Below the pieces are notes generated by a model. It saw only the letters and a list, made by a program, of their open reading frames with translations. It ran no database searches and was not told the DNA's origin. Made by a program: the position numbers and the translations under genes. This document shows positions 56,035 to 64,000 of a stretch of DNA of 64,000 nt, in pieces; the stretch's first letter is position 1, and each line of letters starts with the position of its first letter. This DNA comes from Terrimesophilobacter mesophilus (lineage in GTDB: Bacteria; Actinomycetota; Actinomycetes; Actinomycetales; Microbacteriaceae), in assembly GCF_014200375.1 (NCBI RefSeq), contig NZ_JACHBP010000001.1, forward strand, positions 1,612,001-1,676,000. Direction: 5' to 3'.

Positions 56035-57117
56035 ATGGCACAAGATCACATCGGGGCTCTCGGTCAGATCGTGAAGGAACTTCGCAAGGCGAAGGGTTTG
56101 AACCAGAATGAACTCGGGACACGCGCCGGCTACGGCGCAGGTGCGGGTGTCGCGATTTCCCGTCTGGAGAATGGACTACTGAAGCCGGGGGTCAGGAAGC
56201 TTCAGGCGATCGCGCAAGTCCTCGATCTCACACTAGAAGAGTTGGAGGCACGCGCCTCAACTCAGTCGGGGGAGAACTCCCTCCCAACCAAGACGATTGC
56301 TAGCGACGAACGTGACCGCGAATCTCCTCAGGCTCGGGCAGCACGGATTCAACAGGAAATTTTCGCGCGGAAGAATTCCATCACGAGCCTCAGCGAGAAA
56401 TTTGGCATCGCGCAGGATCGAGCCCGAGACGAGTTTTTCATGAGATTCATTGAGGTCGCGGAGCGCATTGAGGGAGCACAGAAGCCTGATACGATCCGAC
56501 CGCAGATTCACAACGCAAGTGGCGCCGACGCAGACAATCTGGCTGATCGCCAACTGGAGGACACCTCTGACGGGTTCGCACAATTGCTTGCCGTTGGGGG
56601 TGGTGTGGCAACGAATCTTGCAATTTCTTGGCTAAGTGGTGGGGCCAGGGCAACTAAGGGTTTGACAGGTGTTGTGGCGGCGCCACTGTTTGCATTGGCC
56701 GCAGGCGGCCTTGTCATGATGATCAAGCGCAACCGTCAACAACAGCGGGAGCTTGCCGCACAGCTCGACGTAGCGGAAGCCCAGCTCAATGCCACGGAGC
56801 CCGGTTTCAAGGCCGTGAGGAAGTTGCTGCCACGAGCAACTGAGACTCTCGAGTACATCGCCGTGCATGCTGGTCACGCGGTGAACCGATGGGAAAACCA
56901 ACTTGGGGCGGGAACAATGAGTTGGGAGCAACTCGGAAAAGAGGGGCGGCAGCGTTATGGAGACTTCATCGCAATCTCAGCCGCGCAAATCAGCCTCCTA
57001 CAGATCGATGTTCAGCGCCTACTCACCACGCACGATAGAGAAGAGTTACATGAACTAATCGCCGACGCCGAGAATTGGTTGTCCGTATCTCGAGACGCCG
57101 TCGAAGCGCGCGTCTGA
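56035..57117 (+). CDS. XRE-type HTH regulator with hydrophobic, glycine-rich middle segment
   Basis: 360 residues. HTH (about 9-63): IVKELRKAKGLNQNELGTRA, VAISRLENGLLKPGVRKLQAIAQVL. A charged helical linker follows. Residues about 183-229 are hydrophobic with small residues (VGGGVATNLAISWLSGG, GVVAAPLFALAAGGLVMMI) and can form two helices in a membrane, ending in a basic RNRQQQ stop. The rest is helical, coiled-coil-like. A DNA-binding protein that is also membrane-associated is unusual for XRE proteins and suggests envelope sensing. Leaderless-type start; low-GC codon use. Confidence 0.7.
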   Translation: MAQDHIGALGQIVKELRKAKGLNQNELGTRAGYGAGAGVAISRLENGLLKPGVRKLQAIAQVLDLTLEELEARASTQSGENSLPTKTIASDERDRESPQARAARIQQEIFARKNSITSLSEKFGIAQDRARDEFFMRFIEVAERIEGAQKPDTIRPQIHNASGADADNLADRQLEDTSDGFAQLLAVGGGVATNLAISWLSGGARATKGLTGVVAAPLFALAAGGLVMMIKRNRQQQRELAAQLDVAEAQLNATEPGFKAVRKLLPRATETLEYIAVHAGHAVNRWENQLGAGTMSWEQLGKEGRQRYGDFIAISAAQISLLQIDVQRLLTTHDREELHELIADAENWLSVSRDAVEARV

Positions 57118-57158
57118 GTTCGGGATTTCCTGCGAAAGGCTAAGACTGGTAGGCACCG

Positions 57159-57470
57159 CTACTTCGTGCGAGCCGGTAAGTGGATGCGCTCGCCCTGCTT
57201 GCCGAACATTCTCAGGATCTCGACCGGGCCGTTGCCGGAGCTCCCGAACCAGTGCGGGTTCCTCGTGTCGAACTCGGCCGCCTCGCCCGCGCCCATGACG
57301 ATGTCGTGCTCGCCCAGGATCATCCGCAGCCGACCCGGCAGGACGTAAATCCACTCGTAGCCGCCGTGCGTGCGCAGCTTCGGCTCACGCTCGGTTGCGG
57401 GAATAGTGTGCTCAAGCGCCCACGTCCTACTCGGCACGGAGTCGGCAAGCCTCGTGGGCGCTAGCGTTTG
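57159..57470 (-). pseudogene. Decapitated XRE/cupin regulator (cupin domain only)
   Basis: The frame encodes a cupin sensor ending typical of XRE-cupin regulators: RLADSVPSRTWALEHTIP, HGGYEWIYVLPGRLRMILGEHD, GEAAEFDTRNPHWFGS, ILRMFGKQGERIHL. The N-terminal HTH is missing; upstream frame runs only to a poor TTG at 57503 within the SDR leader. It looks like the stub left where the accessory block joins the backbone. Confidence 0.7.
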
Positions 57471-57517
57471 AGTGGAAGGTTCCGGGCGCTGTGCCCCTGA
57501 CAAAGTGGAAGGACCGC

Positions 57518-58351
57518 ATGGACTCCGTCTCGGGCATGATCGTGCTCATCACCGGCGCCGCAAGGGGCATGGGCAGGCTCTACGCCGAGCGCGCCGTCGC
57601 CGAGGGTGCGGCATCCGTCGTCCTGCTCGATGTCGACGCCGCGGCGCTCGAGGCGACGGCCGCCGAGCTCAGAGGCGCATCCGCAGCAGGAATTGGCGCG
57701 GTGTTCCCCTTCGTGGTGGACCTCTCCTCTCGGGAGGACATCGCCGCCGTCGCCGAGCGGGTGCGCGCCGAGGTCGGGAATCCGGATGTGCTCATCAACA
57801 ACGCGGGAATCATCCGCAGCAGCATGTTCTGGGAGCACGACCCGGCGCGCGACATCGAGGCGACCATGCAGGTCAACACGCTCGCGGCGATGTACCTTAC
57901 GCGCGAGTTCCTGCCGGCGATGATCGAGGGCGGGCGGCCGTCGCGCATCCTCAACATCGCCTCCGCGGCGGGCACGCTCGCGAACCCGCGGATGAGCGTT
58001 TACGCGGCATCCAAGTGGGCGATGATCGGCTGGAGCGACTCCCTGCGACTCGAGCTGCTGAAGTCCGGCCACCGGCACGTGATGGTGACCACGTTCACCC
58101 CGAGCTACATCAGCACCGGGATGTTCGCGGGCGCTCGCGGACCGGTCTGGACACCCATCATGACCCCGGAGAACGCATCGACCGCCGCCTGGAAGGCCAT
58201 GCTCCGCGGCAAGCCGCTGCTCCGGAGGCCGTGGACGGTCGGCCTCTCGCAGGCGCTCAAAGGCATCCTGCCGGTCCGCGCCTGGGACTTCCTCGCCGGA
58301 CGGGTCTTCAAGGTCTACAGCTCCATGGACGAGTTCACCGGGCGATCATAG
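57518..58351 (+). CDS. Short-chain dehydrogenase/reductase
   Basis: 277 residues. Cofactor loop ITGAARGMGRLYA, DLSS, NNAGI, ASAAG, and catalytic YAASK. Classical SDR, NAD(H) or NADP(H), substrate unknown; the C-terminal 60 residues are basic and may associate with membrane. ATG 57518 has GGAAGGA upstream and is preferred to GTG 57491. Confidence 0.9.
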   Translation: MDSVSGMIVLITGAARGMGRLYAERAVAEGAASVVLLDVDAAALEATAAELRGASAAGIGAVFPFVVDLSSREDIAAVAERVRAEVGNPDVLINNAGIIRSSMFWEHDPARDIEATMQVNTLAAMYLTREFLPAMIEGGRPSRILNIASAAGTLANPRMSVYAASKWAMIGWSDSLRLELLKSGHRHVMVTTFTPSYISTGMFAGARGPVWTPIMTPENASTAAWKAMLRGKPLLRRPWTVGLSQALKGILPVRAWDFLAGRVFKVYSSMDEFTGRS

Positions 58352-58434
58352 GCAACATCCCCCTCCCGTTCTCGGCGGAGCGGACTATCCTCTGAGCCAG
58401 CAGCCGGCAATCAAGGGAATGGAGTAACGAAGCC

Positions 58435-58902
58435 ATGCAAGACAACCCCATCATGCCCAGCGAGGTCTCCCCCGCGGTCGGCGCCTTCGACCGATTCGCC
58501 GAAGGCGCATCCCGGGTGGCGAGCCGAGCGTGGTTCTTCGCGTTCTGCGTACTCCTGGTGGTCGTGTGGGCCCCGTCGATCATCCTGCTGAGGGACATCG
58601 ACACCTGGCAGCTGATCATCAACACGCTCACCACGATCGTCACATTCCTCATGGTCGCGCTTCTGCAGAACAGTCAGACGCGGGCGGACCTCGCGGTACA
58701 GCACAAACTCAATGCGATCGCCGACATGCTCGCCGACATGGCGGATGCGAGTGGTCTCGCCAAGGACGCAGAAGAGCTTCGCGACGCGGTCGGCCTCGAA
58801 GCGCGCGAGAGCACGAGCAACAACGCCGAAGACGAAGTGGAGCCCGCCGGCAGGACACCGGTGAAGGGCGCGGTCGCCAAGGGCACATCAACGAAGAAGT
58901 AG
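58435..58902 (+). CDS. Low-affinity iron permease-type small membrane protein
   Basis: 155 residues: FDRFAEGASRVASRAWFFAFCVLLVVVWAPS, then TLTTIVTFLMVALLQNSQTRAD and AVQHKLNAI, matching the family named after yeast low-affinity iron transport. Two helices, with an acidic and then Lys/Thr-rich tail. The transport role is not established in bacteria. GGAG before the ATG. Confidence 0.85.
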   Translation: MQDNPIMPSEVSPAVGAFDRFAEGASRVASRAWFFAFCVLLVVVWAPSIILLRDIDTWQLIINTLTTIVTFLMVALLQNSQTRADLAVQHKLNAIADMLADMADASGLAKDAEELRDAVGLEARESTSNNAEDEVEPAGRTPVKGAVAKGTSTKK

Positions 58903-58916
58903 CCGGGAAGCCCGAC

Positions 58917-61301
58917 TCACACGCCCACGTAGCGCGCGAGATGCTCACCGGTGAGCGTCGACCGGTCGGCGACGATCGCCGCCGGTGTGCCCTCGAAGAC
59001 CACGCGGCCACCATCGTGGCCGGCACCGGGGCCGATGTCGATGATCCAGTCGGCGTGCGCCATGACGGCCTGGTGGTGTTCGATGACAATGACCGACTTG
59101 CCAGAATCGACGAGCCGATCGAGCAGGCCGAGCAGGTTCTCGACATCCGCGAGGTGCAACCCGCTCGTCGGCTCATCGAGCACGTACACGTCGCCCTTCT
59201 CCGCCATCTGGGTCGCCAGCTTGAGCCGCTGGCGCTCGCCGCCCGAGAGGGTCGTGAGCGGCTGGCCGAGCTGCACGTAGCCGAGCCCGACATCCGCAAG
59301 CCGGTCGAGGATGGCGTGCGCGGCCGGAATGCGCGCCCCGGCATCGTCGGCGCCGCCGAAGAAGTCCCTCGCCTCCGACACCGACATCGTCAGCACCTCG
59401 GAGATGTTGCGCCCACCGAACCGGTACTCGAGCACGGCCGGCTGGAATCGCTTCCCCTCGCACACCTCGCACACCGTCTCGACGCCCGCCATGACGCCGA
59501 GGTCGGTGTAGACGACGCCCGCACCGTTGCAGTTCGGGCACGCCCCCTCGGAGTTCGCACTGAACAGGGCCGGCTTCACGCCGTTCGCCTTCGCGAACGC
59601 CTTGCGGATCGGCTCCAGCAGACCGGTGTACGTCGCAGGATTGCTGCGCCTCGACCCCCGGATGGCGCCCTGGTCGACCGAGACCACACCATCTCGGCCG
59701 GTCACCGAGCCGCCGAGCAGCGAACTCTTCCCCGAGCCGGCGACGCCGGTCACGACGGCGAGGACACCGCGCGGGATGTCGACATCCACGTCCTTCAGGT
59801 TGTGGGCGTTCGCGCCGCGCACCGGGATCGCGCCGGAGGATTCGCGCACCGACGGCTTCACTGTCGCGCGATCGTCCAGGTGCCTGCCGGTCACCGTGCC
59901 GCTCTCGCGGAGACCGTCGACGGAGCCCTCGAACATGACCTCGCCACCATTGCCGCCGGCCCCCGGGCCGAGGTCGATCACATGGTCGGCGATCGCGATG
60001 AGCTCCGGCTTGTGCTCGACGACGAGAACCGTGTTTCCCTTGTCCCTCAGTTGCAACAGCAACTCGTTCATGCGCTGAATGTCGTGCGGGTGCAGCCCCA
60101 CCGTCGGCTCGTCGAACACATACGTGACGTCGGTGAGCGAAGAGCCCAGGTGCCGCACCATCTTGGTGCGCTGCGATTCGCCGCCCGAGAGCGTGCCGGA
60201 CGGGCGGTCGAGCGACAGGTAGCCGAGCCCGATCCCGACGAAGGAGTCGAGGGTCTGCCGCAGGGTGCCGAGCAGCGGCGTGACCGAGGCGTCGTCGATG
60301 CCGCGCACCCACTCGGCGAGATCGCTGATCTGCATCGCACAGGCATCCGCAATGCTGATTTCCCCGATCTTCGAGGAGCGAGCCCCCTCGTTCAGCCGGG
60401 TGCCGTCGCACTCTGGACACGTCGTGAACGTGATCGCCCTCTCGACGAACGCGCGGATGTGCGGCTGCATCGCCTCCTTGTCCTTTGACAGGATCGACCG
60501 CTGAATCCTCGGAATGAGCCCCGAATAGGTGAGGTTGATGCCCTCGACCTTGATCTTCGTCCCGTCGCGGTAGAGAAGATCATCGAGTTCCCGCTTCGTG
60601 AATTTCGAGATCGGTTTGTCCACGTCGAAGTAGCCGCTGCCCTTGAAGATGCGGCCGTACCAGCCGTCCATGCTGTAGCCGGGGATCGTGATCGCGCCCT
60701 CCGCGATCGACTTGCTGTCGTCATAGAGGGCGGTCAGGTCGAAGTCGGTGACGTTGCCTGTGCCCTCGCACCTCGGGCACATGCCGCCCGTGACGGAGAA
60801 CTCCCGCCGCTCCTTCACCTTCTCGCCACCGCGCTCGAACGTGACGGCGCCCGCGCCGCTCACGGACGCCACATTGAACGAGAACGCCTGAGGGGAACCG
60901 ATGTGCGGCTGCCCGAGCCGGCTGAACAGGATGCGCAGGAGCGCGTTCGCGTCGGTGGCCGTTCCGACCGTGGAGCGCGGGTTCGCGCCCATCCGCTCCT
61001 GGTCCACGATGATCGCCGTGGTGAGACCGTCGAGCACGTCGACATCCGGTCTCGCCAGGGTCGGCATGAACCCCTGCACGAACGAGCTGTAGGTCTCGTT
61101 GATCATCCGCTGGGACTCCGCCGCGATCGTGTTGAAGACGAGGGAGCTCTTTCCGGAGCCGGAGACGCCGGTGAACGCGGTGAGCCGACGCTTCGGGATG
61201 TCGACGCTCACGTTCTTGAGATTGTTCACGCGCGCGCCCTGCACGCGGATCCTGTCGTGCCCGTCCGCGGCGTGGACCCCCGCATCATCCCTCGGCGTCA
61301 T
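58917..61301 (-). CDS. UvrA-like ABC protein (UvrA paralogue)
   Basis: 794 residues, shorter than housekeeping UvrA (about 940-970). Two ABC units: Walker A GVSGSGKSSL and GVAGSGKSSL, signatures LSGGESQR and LSGGERQR, Walker B VFDEPTVGLHP and VLDEPTSGLHL. Zinc-finger CPRCEGTG and CPNCNGAG are kept. The reduced N-terminal region (UvrB-binding part) fits the stand-alone UvrA2/drug-resistance class, which protects against DNA-binding antibiotics. A second, full-length UvrA is expected elsewhere. GGGAGAGG precedes the ATG. Confidence 0.92.
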   Translation of the reverse strand: MTPRDDAGVHAADGHDRIRVQGARVNNLKNVSVDIPKRRLTAFTGVSGSGKSSLVFNTIAAESQRMINETYSSFVQGFMPTLARPDVDVLDGLTTAIIVDQERMGANPRSTVGTATDANALLRILFSRLGQPHIGSPQAFSFNVASVSGAGAVTFERGGEKVKERREFSVTGGMCPRCEGTGNVTDFDLTALYDDSKSIAEGAITIPGYSMDGWYGRIFKGSGYFDVDKPISKFTKRELDDLLYRDGTKIKVEGINLTYSGLIPRIQRSILSKDKEAMQPHIRAFVERAITFTTCPECDGTRLNEGARSSKIGEISIADACAMQISDLAEWVRGIDDASVTPLLGTLRQTLDSFVGIGLGYLSLDRPSGTLSGGESQRTKMVRHLGSSLTDVTYVFDEPTVGLHPHDIQRMNELLLQLRDKGNTVLVVEHKPELIAIADHVIDLGPGAGGNGGEVMFEGSVDGLRESGTVTGRHLDDRATVKPSVRESSGAIPVRGANAHNLKDVDVDIPRGVLAVVTGVAGSGKSSLLGGSVTGRDGVVSVDQGAIRGSRRSNPATYTGLLEPIRKAFAKANGVKPALFSANSEGACPNCNGAGVVYTDLGVMAGVETVCEVCEGKRFQPAVLEYRFGGRNISEVLTMSVSEARDFFGGADDAGARIPAAHAILDRLADVGLGYVQLGQPLTTLSGGERQRLKLATQMAEKGDVYVLDEPTSGLHLADVENLLGLLDRLVDSGKSVIVIEHHQAVMAHADWIIDIGPGAGHDGGRVVFEGTPAAIVADRSTLTGEHLARYVGV

Positions 61302-61379
61302 GGCCTGCCTCTCCCTGCAGTGTGCGAGCTACAAGGTTAACCGAACGCGCACGCGGCGCGGCAGGAATCGTTGCGGGGC

Positions 61380-62777
61380 TCATCGGCCCTGCGACACGTC
61401 GACCCGATCGGTGATCCGGTGAACCGCCATCGTCGGAATGGGCAGCCAGGACGGGCGATTGCGTGCCTCGTACACTACCTCGTAGAGGGCCTTGTCCAGC
61501 TCGAAGGCGTCGAGCAGGACACGATTCCTCCGCACATCGCGCTCCGACCGGTCGATGTAGCCGTCGACGAAGGCGGCCCGACACGCGTGAGCCCACTCGG
61601 CCACGCCGGCCGACGACGCCTGCGCGCCCGCCGCATAGTCGAAGCTCCGCAGCATCCCGGCGATGTCGCGAAGCGGCAGGTCCGGCAGGCACCGATCCGC
61701 GAGCGGCCGCAGCGGTTCGCCCTCGAAATCGATGATCGCCCAGGTGTCGCCCGCGCCGGCGAGGACCTGCCCGAGGTGGAGGTCGCCGTGAATGCGTTGC
61801 AGTCGCGGCCACGGCACCCGGGACGCCCGCTCGTAGAGGATCTCGATCGACTCGCGGAGCGGGGCGAGCTCCGGCACCTCGACGATGGCGGCATCGCGTC
61901 GCGCCCGCCACGCGGCGACGATGTCCCGGATGTCGCTCTCGCCGGCCTCCCGTGTCGGCAACGCTGCGGCGAGCGTGGCGTGCACGTCGGCCGTCGCGAT
62001 GCCGATCTGGCGGGCGCTCGCGGTGAAGTCGGACAGGGTGGCTCCCGCCGCGAGCGCGAGTCCCCAGGCATCCACTGCCCCGGTGAGGAATCGTTGCGCG
62101 AAGGCGAGGTGGCCGGTGGCTCGACCGGGCTCTCCCGTGTCTCCGGCCCTGGTCTCATCCGGCCATTCGCCGACGACACTGCCGAAGAGCTCGGGGACGG
62201 ACTTCGACCCCGCGCCGAACAGGGCCGACTGCAGCACGACATCCGGATTCTCGCCGTCGTGCAGCATGCGGAACAGCTTGCAGATGACGCTCGTTCGGTA
62301 CGGATCGTCCCCGCCGGGCGAGTACACGATCGAGGTGTTGGACTGTTCGCCGCCGAGAACCGTCGAGGTCATGCCGGCCGGCCAGGGTGAGACCGGGATG
62401 CCGCGGAGGGACGCTGCACCGGCTCCGCAGGATTCCCCGTCCGCGATGACCTCGGCGAGTCGCCTCGTGAACGCCGGATCGCGGGGGCCGTCGTAGACAT
62501 GCCACGTGTCGCCTGCATCGTCGGAGACCGTGCCGATGAAACCAGAGTTCTGTGCATCGACCGGGACGCGGCGGAGGACGACCGGCACCTGGTAGACGAC
62601 GGTCGGCGCCTCCGTCCGGTCCTCCACGATCGCGATCGACACCCTCACGAGCGGGTCCTCGTGAAGGTCGATCGACGCGACACGCCGCAGGGAGGGCTTC
62701 GCGTCCTTCCCGACGAACCAGCGCTGGCGGCCGACCCACTCGGCAAGGGCGTCCGTGACCTCCAGCGCCGCTGCCAT
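61380..62777 (-). CDS. mak: Maltokinase
   Basis: 465 residues. N-terminal cap ([22 protein letters not shown]), then an aminoglycoside-kinase-like fold with catalytic [10 protein letters not shown] and metal-binding [11 protein letters not shown]. Maltokinase makes maltose 1-phosphate from maltose and ATP, feeding GlgE in the trehalose-to-alpha-glucan route. It is divergent from a trehalose-synthase-like gene, the usual partner. ATG 62777 has TACCCT seven bases upstream. Confidence 0.9.
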   Translation of the reverse strand: MAAALEVTDALAEWVGRQRWFVGKDAKPSLRRVASIDLHEDPLVRVSIAIVEDRTEAPTVVYQVPVVLRRVPVDAQNSGFIGTVSDDAGDTWHVYDGPRDPAFTRRLAEVIADGESCGAGAASLRGIPVSPWPAGMTSTVLGGEQSNTSIVYSPGGDDPYRTSVICKLFRMLHDGENPDVVLQSALFGAGSKSVPELFGSVVGEWPDETRAGDTGEPGRATGHLAFAQRFLTGAVDAWGLALAAGATLSDFTASARQIGIATADVHATLAAALPTREAGESDIRDIVAAWRARRDAAIVEVPELAPLRESIEILYERASRVPWPRLQRIHGDLHLGQVLAGAGDTWAIIDFEGEPLRPLADRCLPDLPLRDIAGMLRSFDYAAGAQASSAGVAEWAHACRAAFVDGYIDRSERDVRRNRVLLDAFELDKALYEVVYEARNRPSWLPIPTMAVHRITDRVDVSQGR

Positions 62778-62784
62778 GGTCCCG

Positions 62785-62790
62785 AGGGTA
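62785..62790 (-). promoter_or_regulatory. -10 box TACCCT for maltokinase gene
   Basis: TACCCT-N7-ATG on the minus strand. Confidence 0.4.
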
Positions 62791-62898
62791 GTCCGACCCG
62801 CTGGTGAACTGCAGGGAGCCCGGCGAAATCGCGGCGTCGGGCGGCCCGAGACCGGGCGGCAGTCGCGGTGGTCCCCCAATCAAGGGGAGACTATCCCT

Positions 62899-64000
62899 AT
62901 GACTGATTCCGACGCCGCCGGCGAGGCCGTGGCAGATGAGCCGGAACCGGAAGAGCCGAGCTACGACGACATCCGGTACCCCGCGAGGCCGAAACGCCTG
63001 CGTCCGCGGGAGCAGTTGCGCTACAGCGGGGTCCGCCATTCGATCACCGACCCGCGCTCGGCGGTCGCATCCAACCCCTCGTACATCTCCTGGCTCAAGC
63101 GGCAGTCCATGCTGCGGGATGCCGACGCGCTGAGCCGTGCCCTCTCCGGCCAGCCGAGCATGTGGCGCAACCCCTACGCCCGCCCGGATGCGCGCAAGGC
63201 CATCCGTACGGCATCCGTATGGTTCACCGCGTACCCGATCTCGCTGATCACGCGACCGGGGCAGTCCTACCTCGATGCCCTCGGAAGTGGAGAACTGTGG
63301 GATGCGTTCGAGTCGATCGGCATCAGCGCCGTCCACACCGGGCCGGTGAAGCTCGCGGGCGGCCTCACCGGCTGGAACCAGACGGCGAGCGTCGACGGCC
63401 ACTTCGACCGGATCAGCACCCAGATCGACCCGGCGTTCGGGTCCGAAGACGAGTTCCGCGCCCTGTGCGACGTCGCGGAACAGCACGGCGGCAGTGTCAT
63501 CGACGACATCGTGCCCGGTCACACCGGCAAGGGCGCCGACTTCCGCCTCGCGGAGATGGCGTACAAGGACTTCCCGGGGATCTACCACATGGTGGAGATC
63601 CCGGAGGAGGACTGGGGACTGCTCCCGGATGTGCCCGCGGAAAGGGATGCCGTCAACCTCGATGCGGAGACCGAACTGGCGCTCGCCGACCGCGGTTACA
63701 TCATCGGCCAGCTGCAGCGCGTCATCTTCTACTCGCCAGGGGTCAAGGAGACAAACTGGAGTGCGACGGGGCCGATCCTCGGCGTCGACGGACGGACCCG
63801 CAGGTGGGTGTACCTCCACTACTTCAAGCAAGGGCAGCCGTCGATCAACTGGCTGGACCCGACGTTCGCCGGCATGCGACTCGTCATCGGCGACGCCCTG
63901 CACTCGCTCGGGGATCTCGGTTCGAGCGCGCTGCGCCTCGACGCGAACGGCTTCCTCGGCGTCGAGAAGAGCACTGAGGGCCAGCCGGGCTGGTCGGAGG
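62899..64000 (+). CDS. GH13 alpha-amylase-family protein, trehalose synthase-like (C-terminus outside window)
   Basis: The first 367 codons are present. An acidic N-terminal tail ([13 protein letters not shown]) is followed by a GH13 catalytic barrel: [11 protein letters not shown] in the region I position and [16 protein letters not shown] in the region II position with the nucleophile Asp. The normal TreS opening and its region I histidine differ (PGHT for VNHT), so this is an atypical branch. Maltose-trehalose interconversion is inferred from the divergent maltokinase. AAGGGGAGA precedes the ATG. Confidence 0.75.
   Translation, partial: MTDSDAAGEAVADEPEPEEPSYDDIRYPARPKRLRPREQLRYSGVRHSITDPRSAVASNPSYISWLKRQSMLRDADALSRALSGQPSMWRNPYARPDARKAIRTASVWFTAYPISLITRPGQSYLDALGSGELWDAFESIGISAVHTGPVKLAGGLTGWNQTASVDGHFDRISTQIDPAFGSEDEFRALCDVAEQHGGSVIDDIVPGHTGKGADFRLAEMAYKDFPGIYHMVEIPEEDWGLLPDVPAERDAVNLDAETELALADRGYIIGQLQRVIFYSPGVKETNWSATGPILGVDGRTRRWVYLHYFKQGQPSINWLDPTFAGMRLVIGDALHSLGDLGSSALRLDANGFLGVEKSTEGQPGWSE

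Overview
The window is high-GC actinobacterial DNA. Its SecA-free but very typical gene set suggests a Microbacteriaceae-like relative (Leifsonia or Microbacterium type): an archaeal-type aspartyl-tRNA synthetase, a complete classical menaquinone pathway, the 32-residue bS22/AURKAIP1-type ribosomal peptide, BldC-like HTH and FprA genes, and constant use of the words GGATGC/GCATCC. The genus is inference. I see no plasmid, phage integrase, transposase, rRNA or CRISPR array.

Layout. 1-0.5 kb: end of an O-methyltransferase and tRNA-Arg. 0.56-5.6 kb: a nucleoside salvage unit (phosphorylase, adenosine deaminase, BMP-type lipoprotein, MFS carrier) facing a GntR/UTRA regulator, with two near-identical operator-like sites. 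5.7-15.3 kb: secreted phosphoesterase, NUDIX hydrolase, cysteine-desulfurase-like enzyme, pseudouridine degradation (psuG-psuK), MarR, PrmC-like methylase, orphan winged-helix regulator, upp and tadA. 15.3-24.3 kb: amidotransferase, CDF transporter, proC, the KtrAB potassium system, ArsR, small conserved genes, a response-regulator remnant and aspS. 24.3-28.3 kb: cytochrome c biogenesis (ResA-, CcdA-, ResB- and CcsA-like). 29-41.5 kb: menaquinone synthesis (menC, menB, menE, menA, menD, menF, menG and a polyprenyl diphosphate synthase) with PPK2 and FprA. The last two blocks together supply a respiratory chain. 41.5-46.5 kb: cardiolipin synthase, YajQ, cell-wall enzymes and three tRNAs.

46.5-57.5 kb is an accessory block that begins right after tRNA-Thr/tRNA-Met. 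It holds an AbiE-type toxin-antitoxin pair whose promoter is bracketed by an inverted repeat, a type I restriction-modification operon (hsdM-hsdS-hsdR), and a 535-residue unknown protein close behind hsdR. Next come a 68-residue alanine/lysine-rich peptide gene and, divergent from it, an XRE-type regulator with a hydrophobic middle segment; the two share an operator-like region. A decapitated XRE/cupin regulator fragment closes the block. GC falls visibly from about 54 to 57.1 kb. This is the best place to look for an undescribed defence module. 57.5-64 kb returns to backbone: an SDR enzyme, a small membrane protein, a UvrA paralogue, maltokinase and, divergently, a GH13 trehalose-synthase-like enzyme cut by the window end.

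Two signals recur in the backbone. Many genes lack a ribosome binding site and instead have a TANNNT box exactly six bases before the start codon, which points to leaderless transcripts. Five convergent gene pairs share a four-base CTAG double stop.
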